A DNA stretch of 13,089 nucleotides from JAXHUA01 sp034189695 (GTDB lineage: Bacteria > Chloroflexota > Dehalococcoidia > E44-bin15), in NCBI GenBank assembly GCA_034189695.1, contig JAXHUA010000050.1, forward strand, positions 1 to 13,089, in the 5' to 3' direction. The notes under the pieces were generated by a model. It searched no databases and was not told where the DNA came from. It saw only the letters and a list, made by a program, of their open reading frames with translations. Both the position numbers and the translations under genes were made by a program. This document shows, one piece after another, positions 1 to 4,975 of the stretch. Position 1 is the first letter of the stretch. Each line of letters opens with the position of its first letter.

Positions 1-2
1 AC

Positions 3-710
3 ACCGGCCTGGTTGAAGTGGCCATGGGTACGCCCATCAGCAAGGTGGTGTTCGACATAGGCGGCGGCGCCGTCGATGGCCGGCCAGTAAAGGCGGTCCA
101 GATAGGCGGGCCGTCTGGCGGGTGTCTACCGGTGGACAGTTTCGACCTTCCCATTGACTTCGACGTGCTCTCTCAAGCCGGCTCCATGGTTGGCTCAGGC
201 GGCATGGTCGTCATGGATGAGGAGTCCTGCATGGTGGACGTGGCCAAGTATTTCCTGACCTTCCTTCAGGACGAGTCATGCGGGAAGTGCCTGCCCTGCC
301 GGCTGGGGATTGACCGCATGCTCGAGATAATAACGGACATCACCGAAGGCCGTGGAAGGCCGGAACAGCTCGACCTCCTGGAGGAGCTGGCCGACACCGT
401 CGCCCAGACCGCCCTGTGCGGCCTGGGGAAGACAGCGCCCAACCCGGTGATATCCACACTGCGTCACTTCCGCTCGGAATACGAGGCACATATCAAAGAG
501 AAGAGATGTCCGGCCGGGGTGTGCAAGGCGCTGGTCACATACTGGATTGACCCGGAGAAGTGTACGGGATGTGGGGTCTGTCTCCAGTCTTGCGCGCACA
601 ACGCCATCACGGGTGAGAAGAAGCAGCCTCACATCATCAATGCAGAGCTCTGTCAGAAATGCGGGATTTGCCGGAGTGAGTGCAGGTTCGATGCGGTTCA
701 AGTCGCCTGA
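3..710 (+). CDS. NuoF/HndC-like flavoprotein subunit of NAD(P)H-linked oxidoreductase, 5'-partial
   Basis: The reading frame is open from base 3 and the gene begins upstream of the window. The visible 235 residues correspond to the C-terminal part of a NuoF/HoxF/HndC/HydB-type subunit, which oxidises or reduces NAD(P)H through FMN and passes electrons to iron-sulfur clusters. The FMN/NADH-binding Rossmann part is off the window. Visible in order are an SLBB-type domain (KVVFDIGGG, QIGGPSGGCLP), the N3 [4Fe-4S] domain (ESCGKCLPCRLG, with the fourth Cys in ALCGLGKTAPNP), and a C-terminal two-cluster ferredoxin domain (CTGCGVCLQSC and CQKCGICRSEC). That C-terminal ferredoxin is typical of bifurcating hydrogenase and formate dehydrogenase subunits, not of respiratory NuoF. 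The residue after each CxxxC is not the usual proline (Ala and Arg). The next gene starts 18 nt downstream, so the two are probably one operon. The partner catalytic subunit is not in view, so the physiological substrate is unknown. Confidence 0.9.
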   Translation, partial: TGLVEVAMGTPISKVVFDIGGGAVDGRPVKAVQIGGPSGGCLPVDSFDLPIDFDVLSQAGSMVGSGGMVVMDEESCMVDVAKYFLTFLQDESCGKCLPCRLGIDRMLEIITDITEGRGRPEQLDLLEELADTVAQTALCGLGKTAPNPVISTLRHFRSEYEAHIKEKRCPAGVCKALVTYWIDPEKCTGCGVCLQSCAHNAITGEKKQPHIINAELCQKCGICRSECRFDAVQVA

Positions 711-728
711 GAACAAAGAGGTGTCAAG

Positions 729-1415
729 ATGCTGCAATACGTCAATATCAGCATAGATGGGGCCACTGTCCGCGCGGTCAAGGGGGCGACCGTCCTCGAT
801 ACCGCTCTCGAATATGCCATCTGCATCCCCCATCTATGTCACGTGCCATATCTTTCCGACATCGGCGCGTGCCGGCTGTGCATTGTCGAACACGTGGTCA
901 ACGGCCGCTCCAATGTCACGACTTCCTGTACCCTGAAAGTGCAGGAGGGCATGGTGATACTGACCAACACGGAAAGGATACGGAAACTGCGACGTAACCT
1001 GGCCGAGCTGCTGGTGGCCCAGGCCCCCAACTCCCGCGCCATCCAGGACATCGCCCTGCGCTGTGGCGTCAGGGAGGTCCGGTATCCTTTCCGGAACGAG
1101 GACTGTGTTCTGTGCGGGCGTTGTGTGCGGGTCTGCGCCGAGGTCTGGAAGGCCCGGGCGAAGGGCTTTGTCGGGCGGGGAAAGAACCGCCGTGTGGACT
1201 ACCCGTTCGGCATCCGCCCCGACTTCTGCAAGCAGTGCGGTAGCTGCATCGAGCTTTGCCCCATGACCATCCCTCCCTGCGACGGTCCGATGAAGCCCGG
1301 GGAGGAACGTCTCTGTGGCCAGTGTGAGTCACAGCTCATAATCGCCGAGCAGACGCCGGGCGGTTGCATACAGTGCAAGCTTGGCGAAAGCTTCGCCTGC
1401 GGACGCTACGCCTAG
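729..1415 (+). CDS. NuoG N-terminal/HoxU-like iron-sulfur subunit lacking the His-Cys cluster motif
   Basis: This is a 228-residue electron-transfer subunit of the HoxU/NuoG-N-terminal/HndD-N-terminal type. It would relay electrons between the flavoprotein encoded just upstream and a catalytic subunit such as a hydrogenase or formate dehydrogenase. An N-terminal [2Fe-2S] domain has Cys37, Cys48, Cys51 and Cys67 with the expected C-x10-C-x2-C spacing. A two-cluster ferredoxin domain has CVLCGRCVRVC (126-136) and CKQCGSCIELCP (167-178). The region between them (about 93-112), where NuoG and HoxU carry an HxxxCxxCxxxxxC cluster, reads LLVAQAPNSRAIQDIALRC and keeps only one Cys. A Cys-rich tail (Cys184, 196, 199, 213, 216, 224, with two CxxC pairs) follows and may bind an extra metal or cluster. 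The start is ATG with AGAGGTG five bases upstream. The next gene is convergent, so this ends the operon. Confidence 0.88.
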   Translation: MLQYVNISIDGATVRAVKGATVLDTALEYAICIPHLCHVPYLSDIGACRLCIVEHVVNGRSNVTTSCTLKVQEGMVILTNTERIRKLRRNLAELLVAQAPNSRAIQDIALRCGVREVRYPFRNEDCVLCGRCVRVCAEVWKARAKGFVGRGKNRRVDYPFGIRPDFCKQCGSCIELCPMTIPPCDGPMKPGEERLCGQCESQLIIAEQTPGGCIQCKLGESFACGRYA

Positions 1416-1620
1416 ACACCTGGCCCCGCAAAGAGACGTCTGAACGTGCCGACTGGTTGTTGTCGCCGCTTCAGGTTCTCAATCACGACGCGATTGCCGT
1501 TCCCGTCGGCTTCGACGCCGCAACGAGGGAGGTCGACGAAGCTTCCTTCACCCCCGCTACTCACGCAAGACCTCCGTGCTTGTCCAGTCCGGCTTCGCCG
1601 CCGTATGCCCGCCGCGAGTC

Positions 1621-2238
1621 CTAGTCCCAGAGGCGGAAGGGTGGGTACTGGTCCGTCATAAGTGCGGCGTAAGCGGCCACCCGGTAGCTCCAGCGGTTCA
1701 TCCCCACGACGAAGTTGAAGATGTCTCCCGGGTACCGGCCGGTGAACAGCAGGGCCACCGCGGCGAAGAGAGCAAGAATGAATGTGAGGCCACCGCCACC
1801 GTTGTCGCTATACCCCGACTGGAAGAAGGCGACCACGATGTAGTGCGGAATGGCGAGCAGCCACCACTTCACCAGCACCAGCCCACGGGAGAGCCTCTCC
1901 GGATACGCCACCTCCAGATCAGCCGGATAGTCAACCGATTGGAGAGCGAAAGGCGGGTACGTGTCGGTGCCCAGTGCCTGATAGCTGTAGAAGCCCACCC
2001 GCCATGTCCACCGCAGGACGCCTACGTTGAAGTCGAAAAGACCCCTCGGGTACTTCGCTGTGAAAAGTATGGCGAAGAAGGCTATGACGGTCACCACCAC
2101 AAACGCTATCCACAGGAACCACAGAACGATGTAGTGAGGGAGCGCCAGTAGCCACTTGAGCAGCCACCAGCCCCGACCCGGCGGCTCGGAAAGCTCACCC
2201 TTGACAGAAACGGGATAGGACATCCGCCCTTGTTCCAT
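1621..2238 (-). CDS. DUF4389 domain membrane protein
   Basis: This is a 205-residue integral membrane protein made of two DUF4389-type repeats. The repeats are visible directly: KWLLALPHYIV (about 28-38) with FTAKYPRGLFDFNVGVLRW (59-77) and TYPPF (93-97), then KWWLLAIPHYIV (124-135) with FTGRYPGDIFNFVVGMNRW (165-183) and QYPPF (197-201). Hydrophobic stretches at about 33-59 and 126-167 are the likely membrane segments. The family has no established biochemical function. The start ATG has a strong AGGAGG six bases upstream, which favours it over the second Met five codons later. It lies 125 nt downstream of the five-helix membrane protein gene on the same strand and may be the last gene of the TetR-associated cluster, though the gap leaves that uncertain. 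It faces the iron-sulfur subunit gene convergently. Confidence 0.88.
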   Translation of the reverse strand: MEQGRMSYPVSVKGELSEPPGRGWWLLKWLLALPHYIVLWFLWIAFVVVTVIAFFAILFTAKYPRGLFDFNVGVLRWTWRVGFYSYQALGTDTYPPFALQSVDYPADLEVAYPERLSRGLVLVKWWLLAIPHYIVVAFFQSGYSDNGGGGLTFILALFAAVALLFTGRYPGDIFNFVVGMNRWSYRVAAYAALMTDQYPPFRLWD

Positions 2239-2272
2239 GCCACACCTCCTCAGTTATCAGTGACATCTTGAA

Positions 2273-2290
2273 GTGCGACCTGCGTCGCAC
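2273..2290 (-). repeat. Perfect 7-bp stem hairpin in membrane-gene spacer
   Basis: GTGCGAC and GTCGCAC form a perfect 7-bp stem around a 4-nt loop in the 125-nt gap before the DUF4389 gene. On the minus strand it is followed by TTC and not by a T run, so it is a weak candidate for a terminator or mRNA-stability element. I saw no clear promoter in this gap. Confidence 0.35.
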
Positions 2291-2363
2291 GAACCCGGCA
2301 GGGTCATCCAGCGACAGCCCTGAGTTGCGACCGCTCCCGCTGAAGTGGCCGCACACGGGCGGG

Positions 2364-2804
2364 CTAGAGGCCGGTGAGGCCATGCTGAACGAACGCCAGA
2401 ACCGCCATGACCAGGAAGACGACGGTAGTCGCTATTGACCATGCTTTGCCCGCCTGCGCCGCCACGCCAATCATGCCTCCAGTCGCCGCGAAGAAGAACA
2501 TGACATAGGGCACTACGGCCCATTGTACGCTGCGGAAGTCAACCCTGAGAATACTGTCAGCAATCAATTCGAAAAGCGCGAAGAGCACCATGAGCGCAAG
2601 CCATACGAAGTATATCTTGCGCCGGTCTGTCTTGAGCGCAACAACGAACAGGTATGCGAGAGGAACGAGAACGAGAGTAGAGGCGACGCCGATCCAGTCT
2701 CCCACCTCGACCCAACCCACAATGCGCGCGCAGAATATCGCTATCACGAGGAGCATGTACACATTTGCCGTTACAGCTCCCACCAGGTCAGCCGTCCTTG
2801 TCAT
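2364..2804 (-). CDS. Small integral membrane protein, five predicted helices, unknown family
   Basis: I do not recognise this 146-residue protein. It is strongly hydrophobic, with five likely transmembrane segments at about 8-29, 37-57, 65-84, 93-116 and 120-141. Charged turns separate them (KTDRRK at 58-63 between helices 2 and 3). No signal peptide, cysteine pair or catalytic motif stands out. The start is ATG, preceded by AAGGGG seven bases upstream. It begins 36 nt after the methyltransferase gene on the same strand, which suggests co-transcription behind the TetR-controlled methyltransferase. A transport, sensing or membrane-integrity role would be a guess. Confidence 0.75.
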   Translation of the reverse strand: MTRTADLVGAVTANVYMLLVIAIFCARIVGWVEVGDWIGVASTLVLVPLAYLFVVALKTDRRKIYFVWLALMVLFALFELIADSILRVDFRSVQWAVVPYVMFFFAATGGMIGVAAQAGKAWSIATTVVFLVMAVLAFVQHGLTGL

Positions 2805-2840
2805 TGGGCATCCCCTTTTGTGTGGAGTCAGAGCAATCGG

Positions 2841-3422
2841 TCACTCTGCGGTATTCCCTCCCTTGGCAAACAGGAAGATCCGGCCCCTGTTCCCTGTCTT
2901 GACAAAGCCCGCCCTCTCCACATCCTCAACCAGCCTGGCAGCGGAGCCCGTGGTCCTCTCGAAAGACAGCGTGCCTCCTGGCTTGAGAATACGATACATC
3001 TCCGAGACCAGACCGCCCAGGCCACCAGCAATGTGGCGCATGCCAAAGACGAAAGCCAGGTCGATGCTACCATCTTGCAGACCGCAATCGGCGGCATTCC
3101 CCAGAACAGGCTTGATATTGTCCATGCCGTATCTCCGCATCTTCGCCTCTACCCTCTTGATAGCCCGGCGATTGATATCAGTAGCGTAGATGACGCCCTC
3201 TTCTCCCACAATCCTCGACGCGGGTATGGTGAAGAACCCCGGACCACACCCGACCTCCAGCACCTTCTGCCCCCGCCTCAGTCCCGCTGCCTGCAGCAAC
3301 CTGCCGGGGTTCTTGACAAGCGGGAGCAGGGGATTGTCATGCATCAGGCTTATCATCCAGAAGGCCAACCCTGAGGCATGAAGTCCATCGAAGTGATTCC
3401 TCTCCGCGTTTCCGGCATTCAT
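2841..3422 (-). CDS. Class I SAM-dependent methyltransferase (methyltransferase 11/UbiE-like)
   Basis: This is a 193-residue small-molecule-type methyltransferase. The SAM-binding motif I is VLEVGCGPGFF at about residues 47-57, followed by the acidic end of strand 2 (YATDIN) that would contact the ribose. Later come a motif-II-like DGSIDLAFVFGMRHI and a post-motif MYRILKPGG, the usual order of the methyltransferase 11 family. The substrate cannot be read from the sequence. I chose the ATG at 3422 because AAGGGGG lies seven bases upstream. The longer frame, from 3503, would begin inside a hairpin and run across the operator site at 3448-3464. It sits directly downstream of the TetR gene and upstream of a membrane protein. 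The matching operator indicates repression by that TetR protein, which suggests induction by a compound that it modifies. Confidence 0.85.
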   Translation of the reverse strand: MNAGNAERNHFDGLHASGLAFWMISLMHDNPLLPLVKNPGRLLQAAGLRRGQKVLEVGCGPGFFTIPASRIVGEEGVIYATDINRRAIKRVEAKMRRYGMDNIKPVLGNAADCGLQDGSIDLAFVFGMRHIAGGLGGLVSEMYRILKPGGTLSFERTTGSAARLVEDVERAGFVKTGNRGRIFLFAKGGNTAE

Positions 3423-3447
3423 ATCCAGTCCCCCTTGCCGTTTACCG

Positions 3448-3464
3448 AGTACTGAATCAGTACT
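3448..3464. promoter_or_regulatory. Predicted TetR operator upstream of the methyltransferase
   Basis: AGTACTGAATCAGTACT is a perfect dyad of two 8-bp arms around one central base. It lies 25 bp upstream of the methyltransferase ATG and downstream of the repressor gene. It matches 14 of 17 positions with the site on the repressor's own promoter. No confident -35/-10 pair could be placed around it, so the exact promoter it would block is unresolved. Confidence 0.65.
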
Positions 3465-3478
3465 TCCAGCCTCAGCAA

Positions 3479-3507
3479 AGGGTTGCTCTTTCTCACGGAG
3501 CAACCCT
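3479..3507 (-). terminator. Hairpin directly after the TetR gene, possible terminator
   Basis: AGGGTTGCTC and GAGCAACCCT form a perfect 10-bp stem around a 9-nt loop, beginning immediately after the TetR stop codon. On the minus strand it is followed only by TTTG, so a Rho-independent terminator would be weak. It may separate repressor transcription from the methyltransferase unit or act as a partial attenuator. Confidence 0.5.
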
Positions 3508-4134
3508 CTACCTGCTCAACCCTTTGACGAATATCCTCACCAGATTCTCTACTATCTCCTCGTCAGAGTAGGCAAGCGGTCGACCGCTGATAGCGGCCTC
3601 CTTGTCGAGAACACAGGTGTAAATCAAATCGATGAACACCTGTGCGGCGATCTCGGCGTTCTGCTCCTCGAATGCCCCATCAGCGATTCTCTGGTCTATA
3701 TAGCCACTCAGAACCTGTGGCAGGGCAGGGCCAGCAGCATCATCCCGGTGGGCGATCTCGCCCAGAGGAAACCCCTCCAGGGCGCTGAAGATGGCCAGAC
3801 GCAGTATCCGCGGGTCCTTCCTGTTGTGACCCACTACGTGCAGCGCCAGTTGCTTGAAGACTGCATGGTCGTCCTTCTGTGCCATCCTCTCCGCAATGTC
3901 CGGTAACACCGGGTGGCGAGCGAACAGTGCCCTGAGGCATTCCCGGTAGATCTCTTCTTTCGACTTGAAATGCCAGAAGACCAGGGGCTCGCTCGTGCCC
4001 GCTGCTTCGGCGATTTCCTTGGTCTTGGTACCGCTGAAGCCCTTCTCGGCAAAAAGAGTCAACGCCGCATCAATGATCTTCGCCTTTCTTTCACCACTGG
4101 TGAGGCGCTCTCTCTTCTCTGCTCGCTTGGTCAT
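3508..4134 (-). CDS. TetR/AcrR-family transcriptional repressor
   Basis: This is a 208-residue one-component regulator. The N-terminal DNA-binding domain is clear: KIIDAALTLFAEKGFSGT leads into the helix-turn-helix KTKEIAEAAGTSEPLVFWHF and KSKEEIYREC, the standard TetR signature. The C-terminal ~140 residues would form the ligand-binding and dimerisation part, and the ligand is unknown. The SD-like AAGGA at 4147-4151 touches the ATG at 4146 directly but sits 12 bases before the ATG at 4134, so I favour 4134. Starting at 4146 would add four residues (MRRA). The promoter overlaps a 17-bp dyad, which indicates autorepression, and the same dyad lies before the neighbouring methyltransferase. Confidence 0.92.
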   Translation of the reverse strand: MTKRAEKRERLTSGERKAKIIDAALTLFAEKGFSGTKTKEIAEAAGTSEPLVFWHFKSKEEIYRECLRALFARHPVLPDIAERMAQKDDHAVFKQLALHVVGHNRKDPRILRLAIFSALEGFPLGEIAHRDDAAGPALPQVLSGYIDQRIADGAFEEQNAEIAAQVFIDLIYTCVLDKEAAISGRPLAYSDEEIVENLVRIFVKGLSR

Positions 4135-4155
4135 GGCCCGACGCATTCCTTACTG

Positions 4156-4172
4156 AGTACTTAATAAGTAGT
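4156..4172. promoter_or_regulatory. Predicted TetR autoregulatory operator
   Basis: AGTACTTAATAAGTAGT is an imperfect dyad (7 of 8 arm positions pair). It overlaps the -10 box and the expected transcription start of the TetR gene. It shares 14 of 17 bases with the site at 3448-3464. Two of the three differences fall at symmetric positions 7 and 11 and preserve pairing (G/C in one site, T/A in the other), as expected for a homodimer site. Confidence 0.7.
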
Positions 4173-4198
4173 GTACGCGCTATCATGCAGCTTGTCAA
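4170..4198 (-). promoter_or_regulatory. Sigma70-type promoter of the TetR gene
   Basis: On the minus strand there is a consensus -35 TTGACA at 4193-4198, a 17-bp spacer and a -10 TACACT at 4170-4175. The start point would fall near 4163, in the centre of the operator, so bound repressor would block RNA polymerase. Confidence 0.75.
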
Positions 4199-4286
4199 GA
4201 CCCATGTCGCCCGTTGGGAAGCCTGTTGAGAAGACTCTCTGTGAAAGACGGCGGTGACCGCGACTGCTGGTGGATGTCGTCGGCGG

Positions 4287-4362
4287 TGGTGGAGCTGGCG
4301 GGATTCGAACCCGCTACCTCTTGACTGCCAGTCAAGCACTCTCCCAATTGAGCTACAGCCCC
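4287..4362 (-). tRNA. tRNA-Ala(GGC)
   Basis: The cloverleaf folds fully on the minus strand. The acceptor GGGGCTG pairs with CAGCTCC, and G3 pairs with T70, the alanine identity wobble pair. The anticodon stem CTTGA/TCAAG holds the loop CTGGCAG with anticodon GGC, which reads GCC. The T arm is GCGGG-TTCGAAT-CCCGC. The discriminator A is at 4290 and CCA is encoded at 4287-4289. It has its own promoter upstream. No T-rich terminator is visible before the TetR promoter. Confidence 0.96.
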
Positions 4363-4375
4363 GTGGGTACGTCAC

Positions 4376-4404
4376 AGTTTAGCACAAGGCCCAGGGCGGT
4401 TCAA
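4376..4404 (-). promoter_or_regulatory. Promoter of tRNA-Ala
   Basis: On the minus strand there is a -35 TTGAAC at 4399-4404, a 17-bp spacer and a -10 TAAACT at 4376-4381. The predicted start lies a few bases upstream of the mature tRNA 5' end at 4362. Confidence 0.7.
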
Positions 4405-4425
4405 GATTTCGGCGGTCGCTTGATG

Positions 4426-4507
4426 ACCGTTCGCCCTGAGCCCTTCGGTGGACTCAGGACAGGCCTGTCGAAGGAGCGTGCCCTGAGCCTGTCGAAGGGT
4501 GAACGGT
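4426..4507. repeat. REP-like palindromic repeat unit, copy A
   Basis: The outer arms ACCGTTCGCCCT (4426-4437) and AGGGTGAACGGT (4496-4507) are complementary at 11 of 12 positions. Inside, CCCTGAGCC occurs at 4434-4442 and 4481-4489, and CCTGTCGAAGG occurs at 4464-4474 and 4488-4498. The core CCTGAGCCTGTCGAAGG resembles interspersed repeats common in intergenic DNA of several bacterial groups, including Dehalococcoidia-like genomes (from general knowledge, not searched). It is non-coding and possibly mobilised by a REP-associated transposase elsewhere. Confidence 0.7.
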
Positions 4508-4553
4508 GGAGACGGGCTTCCCCCTCCCCCGACGGGAAGTATAGGTCGGGGTA

Positions 4554-4599
4554 GCCTGGAGCATCCGCTCCAGGCGGGGGCGGAGCAGATGCTCCGCCC
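4554..4599. repeat. Two tandem perfect hairpins with related cores
   Basis: Hairpin 1 is GCCTGGAGC-ATCC-GCTCCAGGC (4554-4575). Hairpin 2 is GGGCGGAGC-AGAT-GCTCCGCCC (4578-4599). Each has a perfect 9-bp stem and a 4-nt loop, with two bases between them. The core of hairpin 1 (GGAGCATCCGCTCC) matches the reverse complement of the core of hairpin 2 at 13 of 14 positions, so they look like inverted copies of one palindrome. No T run follows on either strand. Confidence 0.65.
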
Positions 4600-4682
4600 T
4601 ACCCAGGCGCAGGGATAGGACCAGAGGGTGAGGATGAAGCGCCCGGGGGCCGCTCATGCCCCTCACTTCGCTCGGGACAGGG

Positions 4683-4729
4683 TTCGACAGGCCCGCCCTA
4701 AGCGAAGCCGAAGGACTCACCACGAACGG
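4683..4729. repeat. REP-like repeat unit, copy B, inverted and diverged
   Basis: TTCGACAGG at 4683-4691 is the reverse complement of the CCTGTCGAA core of copy A. The unit ends with GACTCACCACGAACGG (4714-4729), whose reverse complement starts CCGTTCGTGGTGAGTC, a form often seen in this repeat class. The middle has diverged. Confidence 0.5.
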
Positions 4730-4771
4730 CAGCGACCCAGGCCGCCAGGCACATAGTCGCACACGTTGAGG

Positions 4772-4800
4772 TTGACTTGAGACGCATGTTTTGCTAGAAT
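4772..4800 (+). promoter_or_regulatory. Promoter of tRNA-Val (and possibly thrS)
   Basis: There is a -35 TTGACT at 4772-4777, a 17-bp spacer and a -10 TAGAAT at 4795-4800, about 20 bases before the mature tRNA. No separate promoter or terminator was found between this tRNA and thrS, so it may drive both. Confidence 0.75.
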
Positions 4801-4820
4801 CTCAGCGTCGATGATGAAGG

Positions 4821-4897
4821 GGGCGGTTAGCTCAGTTGGTGAGAGTGCTGCGTTGACATCGCAGAGGTCACTGGTTCAAATCCAGTACCGCCCACCA
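4821..4897 (+). tRNA. tRNA-Val(GAC)
   Basis: The cloverleaf is complete. The acceptor GGGCGGT pairs with ACCGCCC, and the D arm is GCTC/GAGT with one wobble pair. The anticodon stem CTGCG/CGCAG encloses the loop TTGACAT with anticodon GAC, which reads GTC. The T arm is ACTGG-TTCAAAT-CCAGT, the discriminator is A4894, and CCA is encoded at 4895-4897. The ThrRS gene starts 78 nt further on. Confidence 0.96.
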
Positions 4898-4975
4898 TGT
4901 TTTTAGCGTGCCATTCCCTAAAAGGCCTCTGTCTCGGGGAGATGGGGGTTCTTATTTTGCCAGTCGAAGGGCATC

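Larger units (their letters stand above)
4363..4820. other. 458-bp divergent tRNA spacer filled with palindromic repeats
   Basis: No gene is supported here. The spacer holds the two outward-facing tRNA promoters at its edges. Inside are two REP-like repeat units (about 4426-4507 and 4683-4729) and a pair of tandem perfect hairpins (4554-4599). Reading frames of 90-100 codons cross it on both strands, but they are low-complexity translations of the repeats and have no ribosome binding sites. Confidence 0.7.

Noticed and set aside
276..833. 185-codon minus-strand frame over the NuoF-like and NuoG-like genes
   Set aside because: It overlaps conserved cysteine motifs on the plus strand and shows no independent coding evidence.
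1416..1620. Possible gene or bidirectional terminator in the convergent gap
   Set aside because: Frames here have no ribosome binding site. The best stem (CGTCG-GCTT-CGACG at 1504-1517) is short and without a T run.
2523..3374. 283-codon plus-strand frame opposite the methyltransferase and membrane genes
   Set aside because: It is antisense to two genes with clear domain or membrane signatures, and its translation has no family features.
3423..3503. 27-residue N-terminal extension of the methyltransferase
   Set aside because: It would be translated across the terminator-like hairpin and the operator. A good Shine-Dalgarno supports ATG 3422.
4426..4729. CRISPR array
   Set aside because: The repeats are few, irregularly spaced, inverted relative to one another and not separated by uniform spacers.
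4898..4975. T-box or riboswitch leader for thrS
   Set aside because: The gap is only 78 nt and shows no T-box sequence, specifier stem or terminator/antiterminator pair.
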